Assembly: GCF_001982615.1 (NCBI RefSeq)
Contig: NZ_MLCO01000005.1
Span: 1-64,000, forward strand
Direction: 5' to 3'
DNA length: 64,000 bases
DNA from: Teichococcus deserti
Lineage (GTDB): Bacteria > Pseudomonadota > Alphaproteobacteria > Acetobacterales > Acetobacteraceae
In this document: positions 8,337-17,699 of the stretch, one piece after another
Numbering within the stretch: position 1 is the stretch's first letter
Layout of the letters: each line of letters starts with the position of its first letter
The notes under the pieces: model-generated
What the model saw: the letters and a program-made list of their open reading frames with translations, nothing else
What the model was told of the DNA's origin: nothing
Database searches by the model: none
Position numbers and translations under genes: made by a program

Positions 8337-9031
8337 CCGAGCTTCCCGATCGCTTTTTCCTGACCGGCGACCCTGCCGCCGTGCTGTCGCGCCTGTCGGC
8401 CGCCGGGCGGGTGATGACGGTGCTGTCCGGGCCGGGGGTGCTGCTGGAGCGCATCGGCACGCTGGAAGACGTCGTCGAGCGTGACGGCTGGCTGGAATTC
8501 CGCGGCGCCGCCCATACCGCCCGGGTGCGGCGCGATGCGCTGGCGGCGCTGGTGCTCGATCGCACGCCGCGGATGCCCGACAAGGCGCTGCCGCGGGTCG
8601 AGCTGCAGGGCGCCGACGGGGTGTCGCTGATGACGCTGCACGGGCTGGATGGCGGCGAGGGCTTCGATGCCGCGCTCGGCCCGGTGGCCGGTGACGTCGC
8701 GCCGCCGCGGGTGCTGCCCGAGGCCGGTGCCGAGGGCGAGGCCTCGCCGGAGGTGGCCCGGATGCTGGCCGCGCTGCAGGCGCTTGCGGTGCCGGTGAAG
8801 GTCCGCCTGGAGAGCGCTTCGGTCGTGCAGGATTACGAGGGGTTGCTGCCGGCGTCGCGCGAGATGGGTGGCCACCAGAATCTGATCCAGGCGGATTTCC
8901 ATCTGCATCTGGCGGATAGCGCTGTGGCGCGCTGGCGTTTCGAAGGGCAGCGTGTCGTGGCCGAGGGTGCTTCTGGCGCTGCGCTGGGCCTGGAGTTCGA
9001 GCTGCCCGTGGGCGTCACGCTGCCTGAATAG
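8333..9031 (+). CDS. HemS/ChuX-like haem-utilisation protein, shortened form
   Basis: 232 residues, no signal peptide, so cytoplasmic. The N-half (AAGRVMTVLSGPGVLLERIGTLEDV, then a DGVSLMTLHG strand) follows the pattern of the first HemS domain (VKAITRNTYAVHEQVGRYEN, then IQFFDHQGDALHKVY). The C-half (VKVRLESASVVQDYEGLL, NLIQADFHLHLADSAVARW, LGLEFEL) follows the second (IMIFVGNRGCVQIFTGMI, NVFNQRFTLHLIETTIAESW, SLELFAADG). The helical linker that carries the haem-ligating His in Yersinia HemS is replaced by a short acidic stretch. Its ATGA overlap with the ABC operon implies coupled translation. This is a by-eye alignment to a remembered family, so the function stays provisional. Confidence 0.6.
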   Translation: MTELPDRFFLTGDPAAVLSRLSAAGRVMTVLSGPGVLLERIGTLEDVVERDGWLEFRGAAHTARVRRDALAALVLDRTPRMPDKALPRVELQGADGVSLMTLHGLDGGEGFDAALGPVAGDVAPPRVLPEAGAEGEASPEVARMLAALQALAVPVKVRLESASVVQDYEGLLPASREMGGHQNLIQADFHLHLADSAVARWRFEGQRVVAEGASGAALGLEFELPVGVTLPE

Positions 9032-9049
9032 ACAGAGAGAAGATGGGGT

Positions 9050-9071
9050 CCAGGGGAATTCCTTCCCCTGG
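9050..9071 (-). terminator. Hairpin between convergent genes
   Basis: CCAGGGGAA (9050-9058) pairs with TTCCCCTGG (9063-9071). On the minus strand it is followed by ACCCCATCTTCTC, so it suits termination of the cupin gene. It is another solo member of the recurring hairpin family. Confidence 0.6.
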
Positions 9072-9083
9072 CCTTGCTTGTTG

Positions 9084-9485
9084 TTACTTCAGTCCGCCGT
9101 ATTGCGCGTCAGTGACATGCTCCAGCCAGTCGACCGCGCGGCCGTCCAGGCGCTCCTGGATGGCGATGTGGGACATGGCGGTGGCGGGGCCGGCGCCGTG
9201 CCAGTGCTTCTCGCCGGGCGGGAACCAGACGACGTCGCCGGCGCGGATCTCTTCCACCGGGCCACCTTCGCGCTGGACGCGGCCGAGGCCCGCCGTGACG
9301 ATCAGCGTCTGGCCGAGCGGATGGGTGTGCCAGGCGGTGCGGGCGCCGGGCTCGAAGGTGACCAGGGCGCCGGCGCCGCGGGCGGGGTCGGCGGCCTGGA
9401 ACAGCGGGTCGATGCGGACCCGGCCGGTGAACCAGTCGGCCGGCCCGACGCCCGAGGGCTGGCTGCCGCTGCGCGTGATCTCCAT
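9084..9485 (-). CDS. Small cupin-domain protein
   Basis: 133 residues from the ATG at 9485 ([19 protein letters not shown]). A single cupin barrel is visible: motif 1 [22 protein letters not shown] and motif 2 [16 protein letters not shown] provide the usual metal-binding His set. The sequence resembles cupins annotated as quercetinase-like or cupin-type hydroxynitrile lyases, in which Mn or another divalent metal is bound. No substrate can be named. It stands alone, convergent with the HemS-like gene. Confidence 0.8.
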   Translation of the reverse strand: MEITRSGSQPSGVGPADWFTGRVRIDPLFQAADPARGAGALVTFEPGARTAWHTHPLGQTLIVTAGLGRVQREGGPVEEIRAGDVVWFPPGEKHWHGAGPATAMSHIAIQERLDGRAVDWLEHVTDAQYGGLK

Positions 9486-9669
9486 GACGAGGCTCCTTGC
9501 TGCTGCGCCGCATCCTAGGCCGGGAAGGCCGCCGGCATGACCGCCGGCGGGTTGCATGCGGCGATGAGCGGCGTTCATCAAAGCGCGAGGCGATGCCTGG
9601 GCCCGGCAAGGCTTGCCAGGCGCGGCGGCGGCGCCATGTGGAGGGTCCGCCGCCATCAGGAACCGCCCC

Positions 9670-9879
9670 ATGAAGCTTTCCGCCCGCAACGTGCTGCCCG
9701 GCAAGGTGCTCGAGGTCCGCAAGGGCGCCACCACGGCGCAGGTGAAGCTGCAGCTGGACGGTGGTGCCATCGTCACCGCAGCCATCACCAACGAGGCGGT
9801 GGACGAGCTGGCGCTCGCCCCGGGCGATGTCGCCTCGGCCATCGTCAAGGCCTCGGACGTCATCATCGGCAAGGCCTGA
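9670..9879 (+). CDS. Molbindin (single Mop/TOBE domain)
   Basis: 69 residues, the usual length for a free-standing Mop protein: [32 protein letters not shown], then [30 protein letters not shown]. Such proteins oligomerise and bind molybdate or related oxyanions in the cytoplasm, acting as a store or sensor. AGGAAC stands 7 bases before the ATG. No mod transporter genes are in the window, so it is solitary. The 184 bp upstream of it show no other feature. Confidence 0.9.
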   Translation: MKLSARNVLPGKVLEVRKGATTAQVKLQLDGGAIVTAAITNEAVDELALAPGDVASAIVKASDVIIGKA

Positions 9880-9972
9880 GGCGGAAGACGGGATTCGCTG
9901 GCCAGCCCCGACGGGACCTGTCACAAGCCTCATGAAAGGCGGGCCGCCTGCCGCCGGCTGCCACCCCTCCCC

Positions 9973-12042
9973 ATGAAAAGAACCGCATCCGTGCACGCCG
10001 CCCCGTCCGACGCCTCCGAGGCCGCCCGCCTGGCCGCGCTGGAGGATTACGCGGTGCTGGACACGCCGCCGGAGCCGGCCTTCGACGGCATCGTCCAGCT
10101 GGCGGCGCGGCTCTGCGGCACGCCGATCGCGCTGGTCAGCCTGGTCGCCGAGCAGCGGCAGTGGTTCAAGGCGCGCGTCGGGCTGGAAGCCTGCGAGACG
10201 CCGATCGGCCAGGCGGTCTGCGCCCATGCGATCCGCGGCGAAGGCGTGCTGGTCATCCCCGACATGGCCGTCGACCCGCGCACCGCCGACAACCCGCTGG
10301 TCACCGAGGCGCCGGGGATGCGCTTCTATGCCGGCGCGCCGCTGCGCAGCCGCACCGGCCAGGCGCTGGGCACGCTCTGCGTCATCGACCTGGCGCCGCG
10401 GCCGGAAGGGCTGACACCGGATCAGGAATTCGCGCTGGCGGGCCTGGCGGGCCAGGTGATGGCGCTGCTGGAGCTGCGTGGCGAGGCGCAGGACCGCGGC
10501 CGCATCGCGGTGGCCGCCCGCCGCGCCAATGCCGCTGCCAGCGAGCGCGCCGCCCGCAGCGAGGCCGAGCGCCGCCGCGCTTTGGAGGCCGAGACCCGGG
10601 CCCGCATCGCCCAGGAGGCCGGCGGCATCGGCACCTTCGAGATGGCGGTGGACAGCGGCCGGATGCAGGTCTCGGCCGAGTTCTGCCGGCTGTTCGGCCT
10701 GCCCGAGGCGCCGGGCTACGACGCCGCCGTGCTGGAAGGGCTGGTGCTGCCGGCCGACCGCGGCCGCCGCTCGAACGAAGCCGGCCGCCGCGACGGCTCG
10801 GCCGAGGGGAATGTCGAATACCGCATCCACCGCGCCGATGACGGGGCGCTGCGCTGGCTGAGCCGCCGCGCCGTGTTCCAGCGCGATGGCAATGGCCGGG
10901 TGGTCGCCATGTTCGGCACGGTGCACGACATCACCGAGCGCAAGCTGGACCAGATCCGGCTGGCCGCCATGGTGGCGCTGGGCGACGCGCTGCGCGACGC
11001 GGGTTCGGCCGCGGCGGTGGCGCAGGCGGCGACGGCGACGCTGGGCGAGGCGCTGGGCGCGCTGCGCGCCGGCTATGCCGAACTCGATCTGCGCGCCGGC
11101 ACCGCGCTGCTGCAGCAGGACTGGGTGGCGCCCGAGGCGAGCGGCGTCGGCAGCCTGGCCGGGCCGCGCTCGCTGGCCGGCTTCGCCGGGCTGGTGGCGC
11201 GGCTGGCCGCCGGCCGGGTCGAGGCCATGGCCGACAGCGAGGCGGCGGACGCGCCCGCCGCCGATCGCGCCGGCTTCGCCGCCATCGGGGTGCGCGCCCA
11301 GATCACCGTGCCGCTGCGCCAGCGCGGTGAGCTGACCGCGGCGCTCTTCGTGCAGGACGGTCAGCCGCGGCGCTGGTCGCAGGGCGAGGTCGATTTCGTC
11401 CGCGGCGTCGCCGACCGCTGCCATGCGGCGCTGGAGCGGCTGCGCGGCCAGGCGGCCCAGGCGGTGCTGAACCAGGAGCTGAGCCACCGGCTGAAGAACA
11501 GCCTGGCCATGGTGCAGGCGATCGCGGCGCAGACGCTGCGCGGGGTCACGCCGCGCGCCCCCGTCGAGGCGCTGGAAAGCCGCATCCAGGCGCTGGGGGC
11601 GGCGCATGCGGTGCTGCTGCAGCAGGACTGGCGGGCGGCCCGGCTGGGCGCCGTGGTCGACCAGGTGGTCGGGCTGATCGGCCAGCGCGAGCGCTTTTCC
11701 GCCGCCGGCCCCGACGTGTCGCTGGGACCGCGCTGCGCCCAGGGCGTCTCGTTGCTGCTGCACGAGCTGGGCACCAACGCGCTGAAATATGGCGCGCTCT
11801 CGGCGGAGGGCGGCCGGGTCGCGCTGGGCTGGTCGCTGCGCGGCGCCGGGGCGGAGACCGAGCTGGTGGTCACCTGGCAGGAAAGCGGCGGCCCGCGGGT
11901 GGCGGCGCCGGGGCAGCGCGGCTTCGGCTCGATGCTGATCCGCCGCGGCCTGCTGGGCGAAGGCGGCGCCCGGCTCGACTTCCTGCCGGAAGGTCTGCAG
12001 GTCGAGCTGGTGGCGCTGCTGCACGAGGTGGAGGCGGCGTAG
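9973..12042 (+). CDS. GAF-PAS-GAF sensor histidine kinase, HWE family
   Basis: 689 residues with no membrane segment. An N-terminal GAF domain (about 20-165; RLCGTPIALVSLVAEQRQWFKARVGL, FYAGAPLRSRTGQALGTLCVID), a PAS/PAC unit (about 205-320; EYRIHRADDGALRWLSRRAVF, GTVHDITERK), a second GAF (about 325-495), then a HWE kinase core. The phospho-acceptor is His505 in NQELSHRLKNSLAMVQAIAAQTLRG; LLLHELGTNALKYGAL is the N box, TWQESGG supplies the W-x-E motif and GFGSMLIRRGLL the G box. HWE kinases in alphaproteobacteria often serve light or stress signalling. No response-regulator gene is adjacent, so its partner is unknown. Confidence 0.9.
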   Translation: MKRTASVHAAPSDASEAARLAALEDYAVLDTPPEPAFDGIVQLAARLCGTPIALVSLVAEQRQWFKARVGLEACETPIGQAVCAHAIRGEGVLVIPDMAVDPRTADNPLVTEAPGMRFYAGAPLRSRTGQALGTLCVIDLAPRPEGLTPDQEFALAGLAGQVMALLELRGEAQDRGRIAVAARRANAAASERAARSEAERRRALEAETRARIAQEAGGIGTFEMAVDSGRMQVSAEFCRLFGLPEAPGYDAAVLEGLVLPADRGRRSNEAGRRDGSAEGNVEYRIHRADDGALRWLSRRAVFQRDGNGRVVAMFGTVHDITERKLDQIRLAAMVALGDALRDAGSAAAVAQAATATLGEALGALRAGYAELDLRAGTALLQQDWVAPEASGVGSLAGPRSLAGFAGLVARLAAGRVEAMADSEAADAPAADRAGFAAIGVRAQITVPLRQRGELTAALFVQDGQPRRWSQGEVDFVRGVADRCHAALERLRGQAAQAVLNQELSHRLKNSLAMVQAIAAQTLRGVTPRAPVEALESRIQALGAAHAVLLQQDWRAARLGAVVDQVVGLIGQRERFSAAGPDVSLGPRCAQGVSLLLHELGTNALKYGALSAEGGRVALGWSLRGAGAETELVVTWQESGGPRVAAPGQRGFGSMLIRRGLLGEGGARLDFLPEGLQVELVALLHEVEAA

Positions 12043-12101
12043 AGCGAGACGGCTTGAGGTGGACTCACCGGAACGCCTCAATCGCGCGATCGAACGAAGT
12101 C

Positions 12102-12145
12102 CTGGAGCCGACCGGCTTCACCGGTCAGAAGCCGATCGGCTCCAG
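12102..12145. terminator. Long hairpin between convergent kinase and chemotaxis genes
   Basis: CTGGAGCCGACCGGCTTC (12102-12119) pairs with GAAGCCGATCGGCTCCAG (12128-12145) over 18 positions with a single mismatch and an 8-base loop. There is no T-run on either side, so it may act as a Rho-dependent or bidirectional stop. It is the only visible structure in the 135-bp gap. Confidence 0.55.
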
Positions 12146-12177
12146 ACCTCCGGCGCTGTCCCGGAGGGGCTCCCTGC

Positions 12178-13524
12178 TTACGCCGCGCGGATCTGGCTGA
12201 CGAAGGCGGCGACCTCGTTGCGCAGGTTGGCGGCCTGGCGCTCCTGGTTCTCGGCGACGCGCAGCGCCTCGGCGGCGGCCTCGCCGGTCTCATGCACGCC
12301 CTCGCCGACGCGGGCGATGTTGTCGGTCACCTGGCGGGTGCCGGCCGCCGTCTCCTGCACGCTGCGGGAAATCTCGCGGGTCGCGGCGCCCTGCTGCTCG
12401 ACCGCGGCGGCGATGGCGGTGGCGACCTTGTTCAGCTCGCTGATGGCGGCGGTGATGCCGCCGATCGCCTCGACCACGTCGCGGGTCGCTGCCTGCATCT
12501 CGTTGACCTGCTGGCCGATCACCTCGGTCGCCGAACGGGTCTGGCCGGCCAGCGACTTCACCTCCGACGCCACCACGGCGAAGCCCTTGCCGGCCTCGCC
12601 GGCGCGGGCGGCCTCGATGGTGGCGTTCAGCGCCAGCAGGTTGGTCTGGGCAGCGACGGTGTCGATCAGCCCGACCACCTCGCCGATCTTCTGCGCGCCG
12701 GTGGCGAGCGCCCGCACGAAGCCGTCGGTCCGGTGCGTCGTCTCCACCGCCTGCTGCGTCATGGCCGAGGAATGCGCCACCTGGCGCGAGATCTCGTCGA
12801 CCGAGCTCGACAGCTGCTCCGCCGCGGCGGCGACGGTGTTGACGCCGCCCGAGGCCTCGCGCGCCGCGCTGGCGACGATGCCGGCCTGCTGCGCGGTCTG
12901 GCGGGCCGTCGCGGTCATGGTCTCGGCGGCGCCCTTCAGCGCGGCGGCCTGGCTGGCGACCTCGCCGACCAGGGGACCGACGCGGCTCTCGAAGGATTCC
13001 GACAGGCCGCCGATCTTGCGGTTGAAGACATTCTTGTTCTCGTCCAGGTAGATCGAGATCGCCAGGTCCATGTCCAGCATCACCGCCTGGTTCAGCGCGC
13101 GCAGCAGCGCCGCCGTCTTGGCCTGGGCGGCGGCCGGGTTCATGCGGCTGGCATAGGCGCGGCAGGCGGCGCCGTAGAGCAGGTTCAGGATGAAGGCATA
13201 GCCGCCGATGTAGAAGCGCGGCTCCAGCCCGATGCGGCTGTGCATCAGGCCGATGCGGCGGACGCTTTCGGAATAGGCCTCATCGAAGCGGCCGGAAAAC
13301 AGCTTCATCCAGTGGTCGCCCTGCGCCTTCTCGGCGCGGGCCGTCGCGGCCGGGCCGTCGAACATGCGGGCCAGCTCGGGCCAGGCGGCAAGATGCGCGT
13401 AGAAGGCCTTCAGCACCCCCGGCAGCTCGCGCTGGATGACCGGCAGGAACTCGGCCAGGGCGCTGCGGGTGGCGGCGTCGATGCCGAGGAAGCGCAGGCG
13501 GTCGCTGATGTCGTGAGAGGCCAC
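12178..13524 (-). CDS. Globin-coupled methyl-accepting chemotaxis protein
   Basis: 448 residues, no transmembrane segment, so a soluble transducer. The N-terminal protoglobin domain (about 1-175) contains [15 protein letters not shown] and the proximal haem ligand His95 in [27 protein letters not shown]. The C-terminal MCP signalling hairpin has the hallmark tip [37 protein letters not shown] near residues 265-300. Proteins of this build (HemAT type) sense oxygen and feed the CheA pathway. No che genes are nearby. The 181 bp upstream hold no other gene. Confidence 0.93.
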   Translation of the reverse strand: MASHDISDRLRFLGIDAATRSALAEFLPVIQRELPGVLKAFYAHLAAWPELARMFDGPAATARAEKAQGDHWMKLFSGRFDEAYSESVRRIGLMHSRIGLEPRFYIGGYAFILNLLYGAACRAYASRMNPAAAQAKTAALLRALNQAVMLDMDLAISIYLDENKNVFNRKIGGLSESFESRVGPLVGEVASQAAALKGAAETMTATARQTAQQAGIVASAAREASGGVNTVAAAAEQLSSSVDEISRQVAHSSAMTQQAVETTHRTDGFVRALATGAQKIGEVVGLIDTVAAQTNLLALNATIEAARAGEAGKGFAVVASEVKSLAGQTRSATEVIGQQVNEMQAATRDVVEAIGGITAAISELNKVATAIAAAVEQQGAATREISRSVQETAAGTRQVTDNIARVGEGVHETGEAAAEALRVAENQERQAANLRNEVAAFVSQIRAA

Positions 13525-13705
13525 GGGGTCTGCCTTTTTGGCGAGGGCGGAGGGGCGTGCGGGGGCGGCGACGCCCGTTCTCCTGATCAGACCAAATATT
13601 CGTGAATGCCTCGTTACCCAACCGGCTCCTTGCGCCCAGTCACGGCCAGGGATTTGTCGTGCGATGCTGCCATGTCGGCGGATGTCGTCGGATGTTAAGT
13701 AAGTA

Positions 13706-14443
13706 CTAGGGCATGTAGCTGCCGCCGTTGATGTGATAGACCTGCCCGGTCACCCAGCCCGCCGCGGCCGAGGCCAGGTAGACCGCCATGGCCGCGATCT
13801 CCTCCGGCCTTCCCATGCGGCCGAGCGGCAGGGCCCGCGCCATGTCCGCCAGTTCCGCCTCGTCATTGCCGAAGCGCGGCTGGGCGGTGTCGGTCAGGCC
13901 GGGGGCGATGGCATTGACCCGGATGTTGTGCGGGGCCAGCGCCAGCGCCATCGAGCGCGTCAGCCCGATCAGCCCGGCCTTGCTGGAGGCATAATGCGCC
14001 CCCAGCGGATTGCCGCGCACCGCGCCGGAAGAGAGGTTGATGATGCAGCCCGGCAGCCCCGCCGCCACCATCGCCCGCGCCGCCGCCTGGCCGCAGAAGG
14101 CGCTGCCCTTCAGGTTGACGTCGAGCACCGCGTCCCATTCGGCCTCCTCCATCGCCAGGAAGGGCACGCGCGGGAAGATGCCGGCATTGTTCACCAGCAC
14201 CTCGGGCACGCCCAGCGCCTCGCTCGCCTGCTGCACCAGCGCGCGGGCGGTGGCGACCTCGCGCACGTCGCCCGGCAGCGCCACGGCGCGGCGGCCGCGC
14301 GCGCGGATCTCCGCGCACACCGCCTCGGCGGCGTCGGCGTCGTCCAGGTAGTTCACCGCGACATCGGCCCCCGTCGCCGCGAAGGCCAGCGCCATCGCCC
14401 GGCCGATACCCTGCTGCGCGCCCGTCACCAGAACTGTCGCCAT
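13706..14443 (-). CDS. Short-chain dehydrogenase/reductase (FabG-like)
   Basis: 245 residues, typical SDR length. The cofactor motif is [12 protein letters not shown] near the N-terminus, NNAG at about residue 88, catalytic Ser in [10 protein letters not shown] and the Tyr/Lys pair in [12 protein letters not shown]; the end NGGSYMP is typical. It reduces a ketone or oxidises an alcohol with NAD(P)H; the substrate is not evident. It lies 60 bp downstream of the MFS exporter gene on the same strand and is probably co-transcribed. Confidence 0.88.
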   Translation of the reverse strand: MATVLVTGAQQGIGRAMALAFAATGADVAVNYLDDADAAEAVCAEIRARGRRAVALPGDVREVATARALVQQASEALGVPEVLVNNAGIFPRVPFLAMEEAEWDAVLDVNLKGSAFCGQAAARAMVAAGLPGCIINLSSGAVRGNPLGAHYASSKAGLIGLTRSMALALAPHNIRVNAIAPGLTDTAQPRFGNDEAELADMARALPLGRMGRPEEIAAMAVYLASAAAGWVTGQVYHINGGSYMP

Positions 14444-14503
14444 CTCGCCTGCTCTCCGCTGCGCAAAGTTGCAGTCTCGGCAGGGATGGCGAGGGCCGCA
14501 AGG

Positions 14504-15916
14504 TCAGCGCTGCACGATCCCTTCGCCGGCCTCCTTCGGCAGCCGCATGGCCAGCGGCGCCGCCAGCAGGGTCAGCAGCGCGCCGGTCAGGAAGGCGGCG
14601 GTGAAGTCGGGCATCGCCGCCACCGCCCGGCCGCCGGCCGCGACGCTCAGCTGCAGCGCCGCCGAGGCCACCACCACGCCCAGCGCCAGCGGCAGCTGCT
14701 GCGCCGTGCTGTAGAGGCTGGTCGCCGCCGACAGCTTCTCCTGCGGCACATCGGCATAGGCCAAGGTGTTCAGCGTGGTGAAATGCAGGCTGCGGAACAG
14801 CCCGCCCAGCAGCAGCACGACGAAGACCGCCGCCATCGGCCAGCCGGGGCGGAAGGCGCCGCAGGCGGCGATGGTCAGCGCGGCGCAGACCGCGTTCCAG
14901 ATCAGCACGTTGCGGAAGCCGAAGCGGCGCAGCGCGAATTTCGCCATCGGCTTCATGGCGAATGCCCCGAGGGCGGTGGCGAAGCTGACCATGCCGCTCT
15001 GCGAGGCGCTGGCGCCGAAGCCCAGCTGCAGGGTCAGCGGCACCAGGAAGGGCACAGCGCCGGCGCCGACGCGGAAGATGGTGCCGGCGACGTTGGGCAC
15101 CCGGAAGCTGGGGATCGCCAGCAGGGAGAAGTCGAGCGCCGGATTGGCCACCCGCAGGCAGTGGCGCACCGCGACGAAGCTCAGCACGAGGCCCGCGGCC
15201 AGCGCGGCCTCGGCGACCCAGGGCGCGACCAGGCCGCGGCCCAGCGTCTCGAAGGCGAACATCAGCGCGGCCAGCGCGGCGCCGACCAGCGTTAGCCCGG
15301 CGAGGTCGGGCGGTGGCGGCAGGCTGCGCGGCAGCGCGGGGATGACGCGCCAGACCAGCAGCAGCCCGAGCAGCCCGACCGGCACGTTGATCCAGAACAC
15401 CGCCCGCCAGGAGATCAGGTCGGTCAGCAGCCCGCCCACCGGCGGCCCCAGCAGCGGCCCGAGCAGCCCCGGCATGGTCAGCCAGGTGGTGACCGACAGC
15501 AGCTCCTCCTTGCGCACCCGGCGCAGCAGCAGCAGCCGCCCGACCGGGACCATCATGGCGCCCCCCAGCCCCTGCAGCACGCGGGCCGCCACCATTTCGG
15601 CCAGGCCATCCGACAGCCCGCAGAAGGCCGAGGCCAGGGTGAAGGTGGCGATCGCCACCATGAAGACCTGCTTCGCTCCGAAGCGGTCGGCGACCCAGCC
15701 GGAGAGCGGGATGAACACCGTCAGCGCCACCAGGTAGGAGGTGATGGCCACCCCCATCACCAGCGGGTCCTCGCCCAGCGAGCGCGCCATGGCGGGCAGG
15801 GCGGTGGCCACCACCGTGCTGTCCAGGTTCTGCATGAACAGCGCGCTGGCGACGATGGCAGCCATCACCCGGGGATCGGGCATCTTCGGTTCGGGTCGCG
15901 CGTCTTCCTGGGGCAT
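14504..15916 (-). CDS. MFS transporter, DHA2 (EmrB/QacA-like) drug exporter
   Basis: 470 residues and many hydrophobic segments, probably 14 TM helices. Visible signatures are LDSTVVATALPAMA in TM1, motif A GWVADRFGAKQVF, LQGLGGAMMVPVGRLLLLR and the antiporter motif LTMPGLLGPLLGPPVGG in TM5, then SWRAVFWINVPVG. The family exports drugs or metabolites by proton antiport. It heads a two-gene unit with the SDR, so it might export an SDR product or confer resistance. Confidence 0.88.
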   Translation of the reverse strand: MPQEDARPEPKMPDPRVMAAIVASALFMQNLDSTVVATALPAMARSLGEDPLVMGVAITSYLVALTVFIPLSGWVADRFGAKQVFMVAIATFTLASAFCGLSDGLAEMVAARVLQGLGGAMMVPVGRLLLLRRVRKEELLSVTTWLTMPGLLGPLLGPPVGGLLTDLISWRAVFWINVPVGLLGLLLVWRVIPALPRSLPPPPDLAGLTLVGAALAALMFAFETLGRGLVAPWVAEAALAAGLVLSFVAVRHCLRVANPALDFSLLAIPSFRVPNVAGTIFRVGAGAVPFLVPLTLQLGFGASASQSGMVSFATALGAFAMKPMAKFALRRFGFRNVLIWNAVCAALTIAACGAFRPGWPMAAVFVVLLLGGLFRSLHFTTLNTLAYADVPQEKLSAATSLYSTAQQLPLALGVVVASAALQLSVAAGGRAVAAMPDFTAAFLTGALLTLLAAPLAMRLPKEAGEGIVQR

Positions 15917-15994
15917 CAGGCTCCGCCGGGCATCTCATATTGGTGCCAAGCTAGTCCCGTTGGCGGCGCCCGGCCAGCCGGGCCAGCCGCAGGG

Positions 15995-17665
15995 CTAGTC
16001 CTCGATCTCCGCGGTGATCCGCCCTGGCGCCAGCTGGGTCCGGTCCGCCAGATGCTCCAGCAGCCGGCGGGCCAGCGCGATGGCGCCCGGCGCCTCCTCC
16101 AGCGACTCGGCGCCTTGCCAGGGCGCCTCCGGCAGAGCCTCGCCCTGCCAGGCCAGCGTCAGCCGCACCGTGGTGCCGAGCAGCGCCAGGTCGAGCCGCA
16201 GCGGCGTCCCCGGCGCCGCCAGCAGGGCGGCGACCTCGCCCAGCTCGCCCGCCACCATGGCCATCCGCGTCGCCGTGTCGGCCCGCAGCCCCCAGCCGCG
16301 CGCGGCGCCCTCGGTCAGCGCGGCCAGGTCCGGGGCAGGGTCGCCCGCCTGCCAGTCGACCCGGCTGCGCGGCGCCGTGCCGATCTGCAGCACCGCGTTC
16401 AGCGCCAGCGCCACGACGACGGACAGCGCCAGCGAGGAGCTGACCAGCCCGCGCGCGAAATCCGGCAGATCGGCATAGAAGCCGGGCATGGCATCGAAGG
16501 ACAGGCCGAGGATCAGCGCCGCGCCGATCACCAGGATGCGCCGGGTGTCCAGCACGCGCTGGGTCAGGATGCCCATGCCCGCCAGCACGATATGGGTGGC
16601 GGCGAAGAACAGGCAGGCGGCGACCACATGCAGCGGGATGGCCAGCAGCAGACGCGCGCTGCCCGGCACCAGCCCGACCAGCAGCCAGCCCGCCGCGATG
16701 CCGAAGCCGACGCGGCGCGACAGCACCCCCGTGGCGCGCGCCAGGCCGACCGAGGCGGAATAGGTGTTCACGCCCACCGTCCCCAGCAGCCCGGCGACCA
16801 GCGTGCCCAGCCCGTCGGCCAGGACGCCGGCGCGGATCGTCTCGAAATCCGGCCGGCGCCAGCGTGGATCGACCGCCTGCTGGCTGACCACGATGTCGCC
16901 CGCGGCGCGCAGCGTGCAGGCGACGGCGCCGACCAGCACCCCCGGCACCAGCACCAGGTCGAGGCTGGGCGCGGCCAGCGGCCAGACCACCCATTCCAGC
17001 GGCAAGGGAGGGGCGGCCGGCAGGGCGCCGCCGGCCAGCAGCGGCAGCAGCAGATGCGTCGCCGTCCCGCCCGCCATGCCCAGCAGCATCGCCGCCCGCC
17101 GCCAGCCCAGCCCGCCCCAGACCGCGGCGCCGACGGTCAGCGCCAGCGTCACCCCGATCGTTACGCCATAGAAGTCGGCCCGCCCACGCCCCGCGACATC
17201 GCCGCCGGTCAGCATCAGCCGCACCGCGATCAGCCCAAGCGTGATGCCGATCTGCAGCACCACCAGCCCCATGATCTCCGGCGGCAGCAGCCGGCGGATG
17301 CGGAACAGCAGCCGCGACAGCAGGATCTGCGTCAGCCCGGCCACCATGATCAGACCGGCCGCCGCCCCCAGGCCGCCGCCCTTCGCGGCGGCCAGCAGCG
17401 GCGGCAGATAGGCGGCGCTGAACACCACCGGCAGCAGGAAGCCGCTGCCGATGCCACGCCAGCCCAGGCATTGCAGGAAGGTGGCCAGGCCGATGGCGAC
17501 CAACGACAGGGTGACTAGCCGGGCGGTGGTCACCAGGTCCAGCCCCGCCGCATCCGCGACCAGCAGCGGGAAGATGAGGATGATGCTCATCAGCCCCATG
17601 TGCTGGAGGACGGCCACCAGCAGCGTGCCGAAGGGGACGGGGTCGTCGCGGCCGTAGCTGTCCAA
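15995..17665 (-). CDS. NCS2 (xanthine/uracil-type) nucleobase permease with C-terminal extension
   Basis: 556 residues from a TTG at 17665, chosen because TGGAGG stands 6 bases upstream; a longer frame from TTG 17692 has no ribosome site. The transport core (about 1-420) shows the NCS2 signature NTYSASVGLARATGVLSRRVG and the usual succession of membrane segments. An extra cytosolic tail of about 110 residues (MAMVAGELGEVAALLAAPGT onward) resembles a degenerate GHKL-type fold; the position where such folds carry Asn is not Asn here. The substrate is probably a purine or pyrimidine base. No purine catabolic gene is beside it. Confidence 0.82.
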   Translation of the reverse strand: MDSYGRDDPVPFGTLLVAVLQHMGLMSIILIFPLLVADAAGLDLVTTARLVTLSLVAIGLATFLQCLGWRGIGSGFLLPVVFSAAYLPPLLAAAKGGGLGAAAGLIMVAGLTQILLSRLLFRIRRLLPPEIMGLVVLQIGITLGLIAVRLMLTGGDVAGRGRADFYGVTIGVTLALTVGAAVWGGLGWRRAAMLLGMAGGTATHLLLPLLAGGALPAAPPLPLEWVVWPLAAPSLDLVLVPGVLVGAVACTLRAAGDIVVSQQAVDPRWRRPDFETIRAGVLADGLGTLVAGLLGTVGVNTYSASVGLARATGVLSRRVGFGIAAGWLLVGLVPGSARLLLAIPLHVVAACLFFAATHIVLAGMGILTQRVLDTRRILVIGAALILGLSFDAMPGFYADLPDFARGLVSSSLALSVVVALALNAVLQIGTAPRSRVDWQAGDPAPDLAALTEGAARGWGLRADTATRMAMVAGELGEVAALLAAPGTPLRLDLALLGTTVRLTLAWQGEALPEAPWQGAESLEEAPGAIALARRLLEHLADRTQLAPGRITAEIED

Positions 17666-17699
17666 ACCCGGCCTCCACAGCCAAGAAAGCAAGAGAAGG

